Below are positions 44,472 through 53,604 of a DNA stretch of 64,000 nt, piece by piece. Location of the stretch: contig NZ_JARESG010000014.1 of NCBI RefSeq assembly GCF_029076445.1, positions 60,688 to 124,687 on the forward strand, written 5' to 3'. The stretch comes from Pseudarthrobacter naphthalenicus (lineage in GTDB: Bacteria; Actinomycetota; Actinomycetes; Actinomycetales; Micrococcaceae). Every line of letters starts with the position of its first letter. The first letter of the stretch is position 1. The notes below the pieces were generated by a model, which saw only the letters and a program-made list of their open reading frames with translations, had not been told where the DNA came from and did no database searches. The translations under genes and the position numbers were made by a program.

Positions 44472-45571
44472 AGATCGCGGCCATTGAGGCGATTCCCTAC
44501 TCGATCCCCTACCTTCATCCGCTGCACTTCGCGTCAGGGTCCGTGCACGAGGCAGACCACGTGCTGATCAGGCTTCGGACGGAAGACGGCGTAGTGGGCA
44601 CCGCTGACACGCCGCCCCGCCCGTACACCTACGGTGAGACGCAGAAGTCAATCGTTGCCGTGGTGGAGGATATTTTTGCTCCGCAGCTGATCGGCGTCGA
44701 CATTTTTGACCGCGAGAAGGTCCAGGAAATCCTCTACCGGACGGTGCATAACCAGACCGCCAAGGGTGCCGTGGACATCGCCTTGTGGGATGCCCTCGGC
44801 AAAACACTGGGTCAGCCGGTGACAAAACTGCTGGGCGGCTACACCGACTCGCTGCGCGTCTCCCACATGCTCGGTTTCAAGCCGGCCCAGGAGTTGCTGG
44901 CGTTGGCCCTGGAGTTCCGCGAAAGCTACGGCATCAACACTTTCAAGCTCAAGACCGGCCGCCGGCCCCTCCACCTCGACGTCGAAGCCGCCCGGGTCCT
45001 GCGTGAGGGCCTCGGCGACGAGGCTGAACTCTACATGGACGCCAACCGCGGCTGGTCGGCCAACGAGGCGGCCGAGGTCCTGCGCCGCACAGCCGACTTG
45101 GGGCTGCAGTTCCTTGAAGAGCCCGACGACGCCCGGGAGGTCCTGGGCCGCCGTCGCCTCGTCACGAACTCCCCCATCCCCATCGCCGCAGACGAATCGG
45201 CCGCCAACCTTGGCGAGGCCGCACGGGAAATCCTCACCGGCGGCGCCAACCTGCTGGCCGTAAAAACCGCCCGTTCAGGCTTCACCGAGGGGGCCAAGAT
45301 CGTGGGGATGGCCGAGGGCATGGGCGTCGATGTTTACATCGGCAACCAGATCGACACCCAGGTGGGCACGGCGGCCTCGGTGACCTTCGGCGCCGCGTTC
45401 GCCCACACGGCCAAACGGGCGGCGGAACTTTCCAACTTCCTGGACATGACCGACGACCTGCTGGCCGAACCCCTGGCCATCACCGGCGGACGCATCCGTG
45501 TTCCTGAGGGCCCCGGGGTGGGCACCGCTGTTGATGAGGACAAGCTCGCCCTGTACCGCACCGACCGATAA
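44468..45571 (+). CDS. catB: Muconate cycloisomerase
   Basis: A 367-aa enolase-superfamily enzyme converting cis,cis-muconate to muconolactone. FKLKTGR holds the Lys-x-Lys catalytic pair near residue 162, and the metal ligands are in YMDANRGW, FLEEPDD and AADESAAN. The second base Lys is in LLAVKTARSGF. GTPAS-like loop GNQIDTQVGTAASVTFGAAF closes the barrel. It is coupled to the LysR gene and followed after 41 nt by catC. Confidence 0.94.
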   Translation: MKIAAIEAIPYSIPYLHPLHFASGSVHEADHVLIRLRTEDGVVGTADTPPRPYTYGETQKSIVAVVEDIFAPQLIGVDIFDREKVQEILYRTVHNQTAKGAVDIALWDALGKTLGQPVTKLLGGYTDSLRVSHMLGFKPAQELLALALEFRESYGINTFKLKTGRRPLHLDVEAARVLREGLGDEAELYMDANRGWSANEAAEVLRRTADLGLQFLEEPDDAREVLGRRRLVTNSPIPIAADESAANLGEAAREILTGGANLLAVKTARSGFTEGAKIVGMAEGMGVDVYIGNQIDTQVGTAASVTFGAAFAHTAKRAAELSNFLDMTDDLLAEPLAITGGRIRVPEGPGVGTAVDEDKLALYRTDR

Positions 45572-45612
45572 CCGCTTTTTTCGCCAGCAACCGCTTTTCT
45601 GAAAGGACATTC

Positions 45613-45891
45613 ATGAAATTCCTGGTCCACATGGACGTAAACCTGCCCGCCGACCTGCCCGCGGACGAAGCCGCAGAGCTCAAGGCTACGGAGAAGGCCT
45701 ACTCACAGGAGCTGCAGCGTTCCGGCAAATGGCCGGAAATCTGGCGGGTGGTGGGCGAGTACGCCAATTATTCGATCTTCGACGCCGAGTCGAACGACGA
45801 ACTCCACGACATCCTGCAGAACCTGCCGCTGTTCCCGTACATGGAGATCTCGGTGGTGCCGCTCGCGAAGCACCCCTCCGACGTCAAATAG
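45613..45891 (+). CDS. catC: Muconolactone delta-isomerase
   Basis: A 92-aa ferredoxin-like-fold isomerase that moves the double bond of muconolactone to give beta-ketoadipate enol-lactone. MKFLVHMDVNLPADLPADEA, the central GKWPEIWRVVGEYANYSIFD and the ending LFPYMEISVVPLAKHPSD are characteristic. It follows catB on one transcript. The next enzyme, enol-lactone hydrolase (pcaD), is not in the window. Confidence 0.96.
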   Translation: MKFLVHMDVNLPADLPADEAAELKATEKAYSQELQRSGKWPEIWRVVGEYANYSIFDAESNDELHDILQNLPLFPYMEISVVPLAKHPSDVK

Positions 45892-45903
45892 GACACACCC
45901 GGC

Positions 45904-45938
45904 CGGTGTTCCGGGTCAGTCCTTGGCCCGGAACACCG
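45904..45938. terminator. Terminator between catC and benR
   Basis: A perfect 12-bp inverted repeat (45904-45915/45927-45938) lies between two convergent operons. Its right arm is inside the 3' end of the benR coding sequence. No T run follows on the plus strand. Confidence 0.55.
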
Positions 45939-48747
45939 CGGCGAGCTCGCTGCGGGAACGGATTCCCATCTTCCGGTAGAGCCGGGTCAGGTGGTACTGC
46001 ACCGTCTTCTCCGCGAGGAACAATGCCCGGGCCGCCTCTTTGTTGGTGGCGCCCCCCGCCACCAGTTCGGCCACCGCCCGTTCCTGCGCGGTGAGCTGGA
46101 GGTGGTGGTCACTGGCGGCTGTCAGCACCGGGTCGGCGGGGTCCGGGATGTTCCCGACGTCGAGCCCTGTCGCCTTGAGCTCGCGGTCGCAGCGTTCCAC
46201 GTACGTGGCAGCCCCCAGGGTGTCATAGAGGTCACGGGCTGCGCGCAGGACGGTTGAGGCCAACCGCCGTTTGCCTGCCCGGCGCATGCTCTGGCCGAAC
46301 GCAAAACTGATCCGGGCGCGCAGATACGGCCTGTTGAGCCCCCTCAGGTGCCCCAGGGACGCCTCGAAATGCTCCCTGGCGGTGTCCGGGTCTCCCTGCG
46401 CGGCCACCAGCCGGCCCCTGGCCCAGGCCATCCGCGCCATGTCCGAGGGTATTTCCCGCTCCCGCGGCACCCGCTCGAACGACGTGAGGAACGCGTCGGC
46501 GGCGTCGAGCTGGTCGGTCATGACCAGGGCGTTGACGTACGTGTCCTGCCAGGGCCAGAAGGACACGCGGTGCTCGGTCCACGGGTCGAGCTCGGTCAGC
46601 GGCTGCAGGACAGCCAAGGCGCCTTCATAGTCCGCCCGCGCCTCGTGGAAGCGGGCGCGGGCGAGGCTCGCCGGCACCTGCATGGCGCGGTAGGTTCCGG
46701 GCTGCACCGCGGCCTGGGAAACGTAGTACCGCGCCCGTTCCCAGTCTCCGCGCATGGACCAGAGCTCGGCCGCGGTCCAGTAGAGCAGCGGGCGGATCAG
46801 CGGCATGCGCGAGGTCTCGAGGCGTACGGACGCGCGGGCCACGGTGGCTGCGGCCGCATCCCAATTGCCGAGCACCAGGTGGGTGCGGGCCAGCCACGCC
46901 TCAGCCCACAGGGAGATGCGCATCGACCCGCCCCGGTATTCGGTGGGGGCCGCCGACTCGAAGTTCACCAGGGCCGTCTCCACGTTGTCCAGGCGCAGGG
47001 CCAGCCAGCCGGCGCCCATCTGGACACGCTGTTTCTGGGCGTTCTCGGCAGCATGTTCGAACGCCCGGAGGTAGGAGGCTTCCGCCTCGGAAACCCGGCC
47101 TTGGGCGTACAGGCCCAGGCCGTAAATGGCCTCCGATTCAATGTGGGCGGGGGTGTCGGGCTGCGTAAGCTCCATGGCCCGTTCGGCCCAGGTGGTGATC
47201 ATCGGGCCGTCCCAGGACGCGACCCCGTGCAGGACGAAGCGCTGCGCCACCTGCGCGGCGGCAGAAGGATCATGTTCGGGGTTGGAGGTGCGCCAGGCCA
47301 TCTCCAACTGTGACTGCGCGCTGTCGTTCTGCCCGGATGCGGTGGAGAGGTAACCCAGGACGGAGGAGCGCAGCGGCGACGGCGGCAAGGCGTCCACTGC
47401 CGCGGTCCACATCTGGGCCTGGGAAATGTTGCCGGAGCCCACCAGGGCATCCACGGCCCGAAGGAGCCTGTCATTCCGGGAGCGGATGTCCCGGGAAAGC
47501 CTGGACGCGGAGAACAGCGCCGTTGAGGCGTCCTGCCACGCGCCCACCCGGGCCTGGCGCCGCGCATAGTCCTCCAGCTCGTCCGCCAGGGATTCGTCCG
47601 CGCCGGGCGTGGCGGCGACCCGGTGGCCCAGCCGTTCGCCCTCAGCCTGCACCGCCTCAGCCGCCCGCCGGTGAAGCGCGATCCGCCGGCTGGGAACGAT
47701 CTGTTCGTAGATGGCCTCCGCGGTGCCCGGTCCGGAGAAGACGACGGCGGAACGGGCCTGGTCCACGGCCAGTCCCAACAGCCCCGCACGGTGTCCCTCG
47801 TCAAGGGCGTCCATGACCGGGCCCACCCTGCTGACCTCGGAAACCTCGGCCATGCCTGCGGCACTCCCCAGCACTGACGCGGCCTCGGCAACGGCAACCA
47901 GCTCCGGGGACGCCGCGGCCAGGACACTGCGCACCCGGGCACGCACCCGGGACGTCGGAGGCAGGGAGGGGAACCAGGTCTGCCAGGTTTCCGCCGGGAG
48001 CTCCTGGAGCAGTTCCACCACCGGCTGGGCGAGCCCGCCGGTGTGCTGCACCAGGCCGTGCGCCGCCGTCGGGCTCAGATCGATGCCGAGCATCCGCCTG
48101 GCGAGATCCTGCACCTGCGCCGGGGTGAGCGGATCCAGCGGGATGGTGGTCACCTGGTGGCCGGTCAGGAAGTCCAGCGTTCCGGCGGGGACGCGTAGGG
48201 CGTCGTCCGGGTTGAGGGTGAGCACAAACAGGATCCGTTTGCCGTGCAGCCGGCGCATCACGAACGTGAGGATGCGCAGGCTTTCGACGTCGAGTCGGTG
48301 AACGTCATCGACGGCCACCACCACGCTGCCATGGGACTGAAGCCCCGCCAGGTGGGTGCTGAGCGTGGATGCGTAATTAACCACCTGCGCCGGGGTGAGT
48401 GCCGGGAGGGGGCCTGCGGGCAGGGCAGGGCCGCCGTCGTAATCCTTGGGCGAACGCAGCGGCGCCGTAAGCATCAGCTGCGAGTAGCCGGCGAGGGGAA
48501 ACTGCGCCTCCCACTCATCCCCCATGGCGGACAGCACCCGGACACCGCGGGCACCCGTGCGGCAGTGTTCCAGAAAAAGGTCCAGGACGGCGGTCTTGCC
48601 GGCTCCGGCGGGACCGGAGATCACGACAGCACGTACGTTGCCCTTGCGGACGGTCCGGAAAATCTCCAGCAGCTCCGCGAAGACCCCCGCCCGGCCAACA
48701 AGCGGCAAGTCCTCCGCCATGTCACCGTGTGTGGAGGCCGACGTCAT
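45916..48747 (-). CDS. benR: LuxR-type (LAL) ATP-binding transcriptional activator of benzoate genes
   Basis: A 943-aa large LuxR regulator. It has an N-terminal AAA ATPase with Walker A GPAGAGKT and Walker B VVVAVDDVHRLD, a long TPR-like middle section, and a C-terminal LuxR HTH (LTAQERAVAELVAGGATNKE, KTVQYHLTRLYRKMGIRSRS). In Corynebacterium glutamicum the gene after benABCD also encodes a LuxR-type regulator, BenR. Here it follows benD by 62 nt on the same strand. The start is uncertain: ATG 48747 is used, but 48801 and 48720 are possible. Confidence 0.85.
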   Translation of the reverse strand: MTSASTHGDMAEDLPLVGRAGVFAELLEIFRTVRKGNVRAVVISGPAGAGKTAVLDLFLEHCRTGARGVRVLSAMGDEWEAQFPLAGYSQLMLTAPLRSPKDYDGGPALPAGPLPALTPAQVVNYASTLSTHLAGLQSHGSVVVAVDDVHRLDVESLRILTFVMRRLHGKRILFVLTLNPDDALRVPAGTLDFLTGHQVTTIPLDPLTPAQVQDLARRMLGIDLSPTAAHGLVQHTGGLAQPVVELLQELPAETWQTWFPSLPPTSRVRARVRSVLAAASPELVAVAEAASVLGSAAGMAEVSEVSRVGPVMDALDEGHRAGLLGLAVDQARSAVVFSGPGTAEAIYEQIVPSRRIALHRRAAEAVQAEGERLGHRVAATPGADESLADELEDYARRQARVGAWQDASTALFSASRLSRDIRSRNDRLLRAVDALVGSGNISQAQMWTAAVDALPPSPLRSSVLGYLSTASGQNDSAQSQLEMAWRTSNPEHDPSAAAQVAQRFVLHGVASWDGPMITTWAERAMELTQPDTPAHIESEAIYGLGLYAQGRVSEAEASYLRAFEHAAENAQKQRVQMGAGWLALRLDNVETALVNFESAAPTEYRGGSMRISLWAEAWLARTHLVLGNWDAAAATVARASVRLETSRMPLIRPLLYWTAAELWSMRGDWERARYYVSQAAVQPGTYRAMQVPASLARARFHEARADYEGALAVLQPLTELDPWTEHRVSFWPWQDTYVNALVMTDQLDAADAFLTSFERVPREREIPSDMARMAWARGRLVAAQGDPDTAREHFEASLGHLRGLNRPYLRARISFAFGQSMRRAGKRRLASTVLRAARDLYDTLGAATYVERCDRELKATGLDVGNIPDPADPVLTAASDHHLQLTAQERAVAELVAGGATNKEAARALFLAEKTVQYHLTRLYRKMGIRSRSELAAVFRAKD

Positions 48748-48809
48748 GGCCGCAACTCTACCGGAGAGGCCCTGCCGGGCCCGGCGGCGGCCATCGATCA
48801 CGGGTGCGC

Positions 48810-49637
48810 TCAGCCCAGGTCCCCGCCGGCGACCGGAAGGACGCTTCCGGTGACATAGGACGCTTCATCTGATCCGAGGAACACGATGGGTGCGGCCTGT
48901 TCGTCCAATGTCCCGTACCGCTTCATAAAGGATGAGTCCACGGTCTGGTCAACGATCACCTGGTACCAGGCCTTCTCCGTGGGGGATTCGGCCTCCGGAC
49001 CCCGCTTAACCCTGCGGGGCGGCGCCTCGGTGCCCCCGGGGGCTGCGGCCACCACGCGGATTCCGCGGCCGCCCACCTCCATCGCCAGGGACTGGGTCAG
49101 GGCGTTGACCCCGCCTTTGGCTGCCGCATACGGAACACGGTGCATGCCGCGGGTGGCCACCGAGGAGACGTTGACGATGGTGCCCGAACCCTGCTCCAGC
49201 ATGGCCGGCAGCACTGCCCGGCAGGTCCAGAGGGTGGGGAAGAGCGAGCGGCGGATCTCTTTCTCGATCCTGTCCTCGTCATACTCCTCGTAGGGGCGGG
49301 CCCAGATGGTCCCGCCCACGTTATTAACCAGCACGTCAACGCGGCCGTGGGCGGCGAGCGCCGCGTCCACTGCCTGCTGTGCACCGGCGAACGTCTCCAG
49401 GTCCGCAGTCACGGAAGTGGCCGAGCCTCCTGAACCGGAAGCCTGCGCGGCCTCCTGGATCCCTTGCGCCACCTCATGGACCAGTTCGGCCCGGTCCACC
49501 AGGACGACGGCGCCGCCCTCGGCTCCGATCCGTTCGGCCACTTTCTGCCCGATTCCCTGGGCGGAACCGGTCACCAGCACCACCTTGCCGGCGTACCGGC
49601 CGGGGGTAACGAACTGGCCGGAATAAGGAGTCGCCAT
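48810..49637 (-). CDS. benD: cis-1,6-dihydroxycyclohexa-2,4-diene-1-carboxylate dehydrogenase
   Basis: A 275-aa short-chain dehydrogenase that oxidises and decarboxylates the benzoate cis-diol to catechol. The NAD site is VTGSAQGIGQKVAERIG, NNVGGTIW is the central motif, and the catalytic SSVATRGMHRVPYAAAKGG carries Ser, Tyr and Lys. The start overlaps the benC stop by one base. Position after benABC makes the assignment firm. Confidence 0.95.
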   Translation of the reverse strand: MATPYSGQFVTPGRYAGKVVLVTGSAQGIGQKVAERIGAEGGAVVLVDRAELVHEVAQGIQEAAQASGSGGSATSVTADLETFAGAQQAVDAALAAHGRVDVLVNNVGGTIWARPYEEYDEDRIEKEIRRSLFPTLWTCRAVLPAMLEQGSGTIVNVSSVATRGMHRVPYAAAKGGVNALTQSLAMEVGGRGIRVVAAAPGGTEAPPRRVKRGPEAESPTEKAWYQVIVDQTVDSSFMKRYGTLDEQAAPIVFLGSDEASYVTGSVLPVAGGDLG

Positions 49638-51208
49638 CAGTTGCCGGCCTTGGCGTCGATCGCTCCGGCCATGGTTTCTTTGGCATCGTGTGCGTGGGCC
49701 ATGATGACCTCCCGCACCCGCGCCTTGTCCTGACGCTCAAAGGCGTCAACCACATCAAGGTGGTCCTGGGTCACCCGCTCGAAGATGGCGGTTCCCGCTT
49801 CGAAGGCCGCGGCCATCTGCGCGTGGACGTCCAGGCGGCGGTAGGACTCAAGCAGCATGGGGTTGTCGCAGACCACAAACAGGTATTCGTGGAACTCCTC
49901 ATTGGTCCGCGCGAATTCCTCCGGTTCCTGGACGGCCCCGGCAGCCACAGAGCACGTGGTGGCCTCCGCCAGCCGCCGGAACTGCTGCAACTGCTCCTCG
50001 CTGAGGCGGCCCAGCATCAGTTCGCTCACTGCGAGCTCGAGGCCCATGCGCGCATCCAGCTGGGCGAAGCTGTCCTCCTTGCGGAAATCCAGCCGGCCGG
50101 TTTCCAGGGAGGAGACCGCCTCGCTGCGGCTCATCGTGTCGCCCTCGGCTTCGATCTTCGCTGCCGCTGCGGGCGCGCCTGTTTCGGCGTCACCGCCGGT
50201 GGTTTCCTTGGGGGCAAAACGCTCGAAGTAGAAGTTGGCGGGCTCGATGCCCTCAGAATCCAGCCACTTCGACACGGCGTTCACCATGGGGGGCGGGCCG
50301 CACAGGTAGATGTCGACGTCGCCGTCGTTCAGGTGCTTTGGCTCGATGATCTGGGTGACATAGCCCGTGTGCGGAGCCGACGTCCCCGGTTCGGAGGCAA
50401 TGTAGTCCCACGTGAAGGCGGGCAGTTTCGCCTCGTACTCGCGCAACCAGTCCAGGCCAACAATGTCCGCCTCACGGGTCAGGCCGTAGATCAGGTGGAC
50501 CGGCGCCGACGGCGGATTCTCGGTGAGCTTCTCGAGGATGGACAGGAGCGGGGCCAGGCCCGTTCCGCCTGCCAGCAGGAGCAGGGGCCGCTTGGGCTCA
50601 CGCAGGAAGAAGGAGCCGTAAGGACCCGTGAACTCGATGGTGTCACCCACCGCAGCCCTGTCGCGCAGGTATTCGGACATGGCGCCCTGCGGCGTCACCC
50701 GCACCATAAAGGAAGCATCCTGCACCTCGGGGCCGCTGCTGAATGAATAGGAGCGCTCGGCGTCCGTCCCGGGGACCTTGATGTTGACGTACTGGCCGGG
50801 CAGGAACGCCAGGCCGTCCCGGTTCTCCGCCTTCAACGTGAAGGAAACCGTCGACTCCGAATGCTTGTTGAGCTCCGTCATGGTGGACGTGAAGGTGGTT
50901 GCCGAGGTTTTCGCGGACTCTGACGTGGCAGGGATCTGGATGGCCAGGTCCGATTCCGGCACCGCCTGGCAGGTGAGCATATAGCCCTTTTCCAGCTCAT
51001 CCTCTGTCATGGCATCGTCAATGAAGTCGCCCGGATCGAAGGAACCGGAATCGCAAAAGGCCTTGCAGGTTCCGCACGCCCCGTCCCGGCAGTCCGACGG
51101 AATGTTGATACGTGCCTTGTACGCGGCATCCATCACGGTCTCGTAGTCGCCGACCTTGATGACCTTGGTGACGCCATCCTCGAAGCTGAGGGCTACTTTG
51201 TGGCCCAT
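49637..51208 (-). CDS. benC: Benzoate 1,2-dioxygenase reductase with C-terminal FCD domain
   Basis: A 523-aa protein. Residues 1-100 are a plant-type [2Fe-2S] ferredoxin (CRDGACGTCKAFC and a later Cys in MLTCQAV), 105-210 an FAD domain (ERSYSFSSGP), and 215-335 an NAD domain (LLLLAGGTGLAPLLSIL, YLCGPPPMV). Usual BenC ends here at about 340 aa. This one continues for 188 residues: a linker and an all-helical FCD domain like the ligand-binding half of FadR/GntR regulators, with His440, His483 and His505 at metal positions and Asn436 in place of the usual Asp. There is no HTH. Confidence 0.93.
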   Translation of the reverse strand: MGHKVALSFEDGVTKVIKVGDYETVMDAAYKARINIPSDCRDGACGTCKAFCDSGSFDPGDFIDDAMTEDELEKGYMLTCQAVPESDLAIQIPATSESAKTSATTFTSTMTELNKHSESTVSFTLKAENRDGLAFLPGQYVNIKVPGTDAERSYSFSSGPEVQDASFMVRVTPQGAMSEYLRDRAAVGDTIEFTGPYGSFFLREPKRPLLLLAGGTGLAPLLSILEKLTENPPSAPVHLIYGLTREADIVGLDWLREYEAKLPAFTWDYIASEPGTSAPHTGYVTQIIEPKHLNDGDVDIYLCGPPPMVNAVSKWLDSEGIEPANFYFERFAPKETTGGDAETGAPAAAAKIEAEGDTMSRSEAVSSLETGRLDFRKEDSFAQLDARMGLELAVSELMLGRLSEEQLQQFRRLAEATTCSVAAGAVQEPEEFARTNEEFHEYLFVVCDNPMLLESYRRLDVHAQMAAAFEAGTAIFERVTQDHLDVVDAFERQDKARVREVIMAHAHDAKETMAGAIDAKAGN

Positions 51209-51291
51209 GGTTTCCTCCTGGTTGGGACGCGTCGATGCGGCCCGGGTAAGTGCGGATGTGCCCGGCGGGCACGGATTGTGAAACGGCCTCA

Positions 51292-51321
51292 GCCGGTGCC
51301 GGCTTCAGGCCGGGCACCGGC
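51292..51321 (-). other. Intercistronic hairpin between benB and benC
   Basis: A strong 12-bp stem with one bulged base (51292-51303/51308-51321 region, TTCA-type loop) lies in the 121-bp gap between benB and benC. A second small hairpin (51258-51272) follows. No T run is present, so it is more likely a processing or stability element than a full terminator; it could set the ratio of oxygenase to reductase. Confidence 0.55.
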
Positions 51322-51329
51322 GGGAGCCG

Positions 51330-51866
51330 TCAGATCATGTAGACGTCCACAACGTGGTGGATGTAGTCGTTCTTGAGGACGACCTTCTTTTTCATGATGA
51401 CCGGCTCTGCGCCGGCGAGGTCGATCGTGTAGTGGCTGGTCCCGAAGTACGTGTCCGTGGTGTTGTACCGGAAGTAGAGCGTGAACCAGTTGAAGCGCAC
51501 CTTTACCTGGTTGCCGTCGCGCTCCATGATTTCGACGTCGGTGATGTTGTGCCCGGTGCGGGGTTCCGGCAGGGAGGTGGCCGAGGACCGGTCCGTCTTG
51601 ATCCGGAAGACGCGGTCCTCGATGCCGCCGCGGTTGTCATAGTAAATGAGCGAGATCTCGTTCTGCGGGTCCTCGGTCAGCCGGTCATCGACGTCCCAGG
51701 CGGGCATCCAGAACTCGGAGTCCGGGTGGTAGCACTGAAGCCACTCATCGAACTGGCGGTCATCCAGCAGGCGGGCCTCCTTGTAGAGGAAGGCACGGAC
51801 GGTTTCGAGGGTGGCAATCTCCTCGGCGCTCTTGAGCGCGGCAGCGGGCATCGTCAGGTTGGTCAT
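51330..51866 (-). CDS. benB: Benzoate 1,2-dioxygenase small (beta) subunit
   Basis: A 178-aa ring-hydroxylating dioxygenase beta subunit with the NTF2-like fold. FLYKEARLLDDRQFDEWLQC, YHPDSEFWMPAWDVDDRLTE and the end KKKVVLKNDYIHHVVDVYMI are characteristic. It forms the hexameric oxygenase with BenA. It starts 37 nt after benA. Confidence 0.95.
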   Translation of the reverse strand: MTNLTMPAAALKSAEEIATLETVRAFLYKEARLLDDRQFDEWLQCYHPDSEFWMPAWDVDDRLTEDPQNEISLIYYDNRGGIEDRVFRIKTDRSSATSLPEPRTGHNITDVEIMERDGNQVKVRFNWFTLYFRYNTTDTYFGTSHYTIDLAGAEPVIMKKKVVLKNDYIHHVVDVYMI

Positions 51867-51903
51867 GGGTTCTGCACTCTCTTTGGTTCCACGTGGACGG
51901 GGG

Positions 51904-53286
51904 TCAGGCGGTGACTGGAACGGCGTCCAGCGCGGAGGTCTCTTCCTCCGCCAGGGCCCGGTCCATGACTTCCTTCCAGTACCCGTGCTGAATGGGGTAC
52001 AGCCCCTCGTCCTCGGTGCGCACCCCGGAGGCGATGACCCTGGTCATGCCCAGTGCCTGGGCCTGCTCGTCAGGACCGGCGATCTCGTGGGTGGAACCGC
52101 GGGTCATGTCGTTCCAGGGCGCCGAGGTGGCCCAGTAGGTCTTGTTGCAGGACCGGAACTCTTCGAGGTCATCGGGGGTGGCCATGCCGGTGGCGTTGAA
52201 GAAGTCCTCATACTGACGGATCCGCTTGGACCGGTTCTCCTGCGATTCACCCTTGGGCGCGATGCAGTAGATGGTCACCTCGGTCTGGTCAGCCGAGATG
52301 GGCCGGAAGTGGCGGATCTGCGAGGAGAACTGGTCCATGATGTAGACATTCGGGTACAGGCAGAGGTTCCGGGAGATGTTGATCATGAAGTTGGCCATCT
52401 CTTCGCCATACTTCGTCACGAGTTCATCCCGCCGGTCCCACAGCGGCCGGTCCTCCGGGTTGGTCCATTCCTGCCACAGCAGCAGGTGCCCGTGGTCGTA
52501 CGAATAGAAACCGCCCTTGACCTTGCCCCATTTGCCGGCGTCCATGGCCTTGGTCTTGTTGGCAGAGTCACCGGCGGTGCGGCGGGCCGTGGTGGCAGCG
52601 TAGTTCCAGTGCACGGCCGTGACATGGTAGCCGTCCGCCCCGTTCTCTGCCTGCACCTTCCAGTTGCCGTCGTAGGTGTAGGTCGAGGCCCCGCGAAGCA
52701 CCTCGAGGCCTTCCGGGGACTGGTCCACGATGGAGTCGATCACCTTGGTGGCATTACCCAGGTGTTCTTCGAGCGGGAGCACGTCCGCCTTCAGGGAGCC
52801 GAAGAGGAAACCGCGGTAGGACTCGAAGCGGGCCACTTTGGTGAGGTCATGGGAGCCTTCTTTGTTGAAGGTCTCCGGGTAGCCCGCGTTGCGTGAGTCC
52901 TTGACCTTCAGCAGCTCGCCGGAGTTCTTGAACGTCCAGCCGTGGAACGGGCACGTGAACGTGGTGCGGTTGTCCGTCTTGCGGCGGCACAGCATGGCAC
53001 CGCGGTGGGAGCAGGCGTTGACGAGGCAGTTAAGTTGTTCGTCCTTGTCGCGGGTGATCATCACCGGCGTGCGGCCGATGTTGGTGGTGAAGTAGTCCCC
53101 CACGTTGGGGATCTGGGATTCGTGGGCGAGATAAACCCAGTTGCCCTCGAAGATGTGCTTCATCTCCAGTTCGAAGATCTCTTCATCGGTGAAAATTTCG
53201 CGCTTGGCACGGATGACGCCGTTCTCACGGTCGTCGATAACGGCGTCGGCAAGGACGTCGCGGACGTGGGCCAGGTTCTCGGTCAT
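51904..53286 (-). CDS. benA: Benzoate 1,2-dioxygenase large (alpha) subunit
   Basis: A 460-aa Rieske oxygenase that converts benzoate to the cis-1,2-diol. The Rieske centre is in [13 protein letters not shown] and TCPFHGWTF (Cys-x-His, Cys-x2-His). The mononuclear iron ligands follow in the catalytic domain ([19 protein letters not shown] supplies two His). The ATG at 53286 after AAGGAG is chosen over an upstream in-frame ATG. It heads the benABCD-benR operon and is divergent from catA. Confidence 0.97.
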   Translation of the reverse strand: MTENLAHVRDVLADAVIDDRENGVIRAKREIFTDEEIFELEMKHIFEGNWVYLAHESQIPNVGDYFTTNIGRTPVMITRDKDEQLNCLVNACSHRGAMLCRRKTDNRTTFTCPFHGWTFKNSGELLKVKDSRNAGYPETFNKEGSHDLTKVARFESYRGFLFGSLKADVLPLEEHLGNATKVIDSIVDQSPEGLEVLRGASTYTYDGNWKVQAENGADGYHVTAVHWNYAATTARRTAGDSANKTKAMDAGKWGKVKGGFYSYDHGHLLLWQEWTNPEDRPLWDRRDELVTKYGEEMANFMINISRNLCLYPNVYIMDQFSSQIRHFRPISADQTEVTIYCIAPKGESQENRSKRIRQYEDFFNATGMATPDDLEEFRSCNKTYWATSAPWNDMTRGSTHEIAGPDEQAQALGMTRVIASGVRTEDEGLYPIQHGYWKEVMDRALAEEETSALDAVPVTA

Positions 53287-53604
53287 GGCGTACTCCTTCA
53301 TTGGAGGGTGCTGGACGGATGAGCGGGAGGTCCGGGCCAACCCGCGGTGCCCAGGGGGACGTTGTCACGTCAGTCTTCCCTACCGTGATCGCTCTCACAT
53401 CAGGCAAACCCCTAGGTTCGGCCAAGGGTGTCTTTATGTCTGGTTAATGACAGAAAACAGGCCAAATCGATATTTGTAGCGTCCTGATTTCGCGCCTACG
53501 ATGAGACGGACATCACGCGAGCTGCGTCGCCACAGGTTCAGATCCTGCCCCGCCGGTTCGCAGCGGGTACAGGACCAGTTCCTGCCCCCTATTCAAAGAG
53601 GAGT
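53287..53604. promoter_or_regulatory. Divergent benA-catA control region (318 bp)
   Basis: The region carries the promoters of benA (minus) and catA (plus). An ACCC-N14-GGGT dyad (53408-53429) near its middle resembles the ACCC..GGGT dyad before benK (41882-41905) and is a candidate BenR site. An AT-rich stretch (53431-53480) with TGTCTGGTTAATGACA may hold a second dyad. No small gene is seen. Confidence 0.5.
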
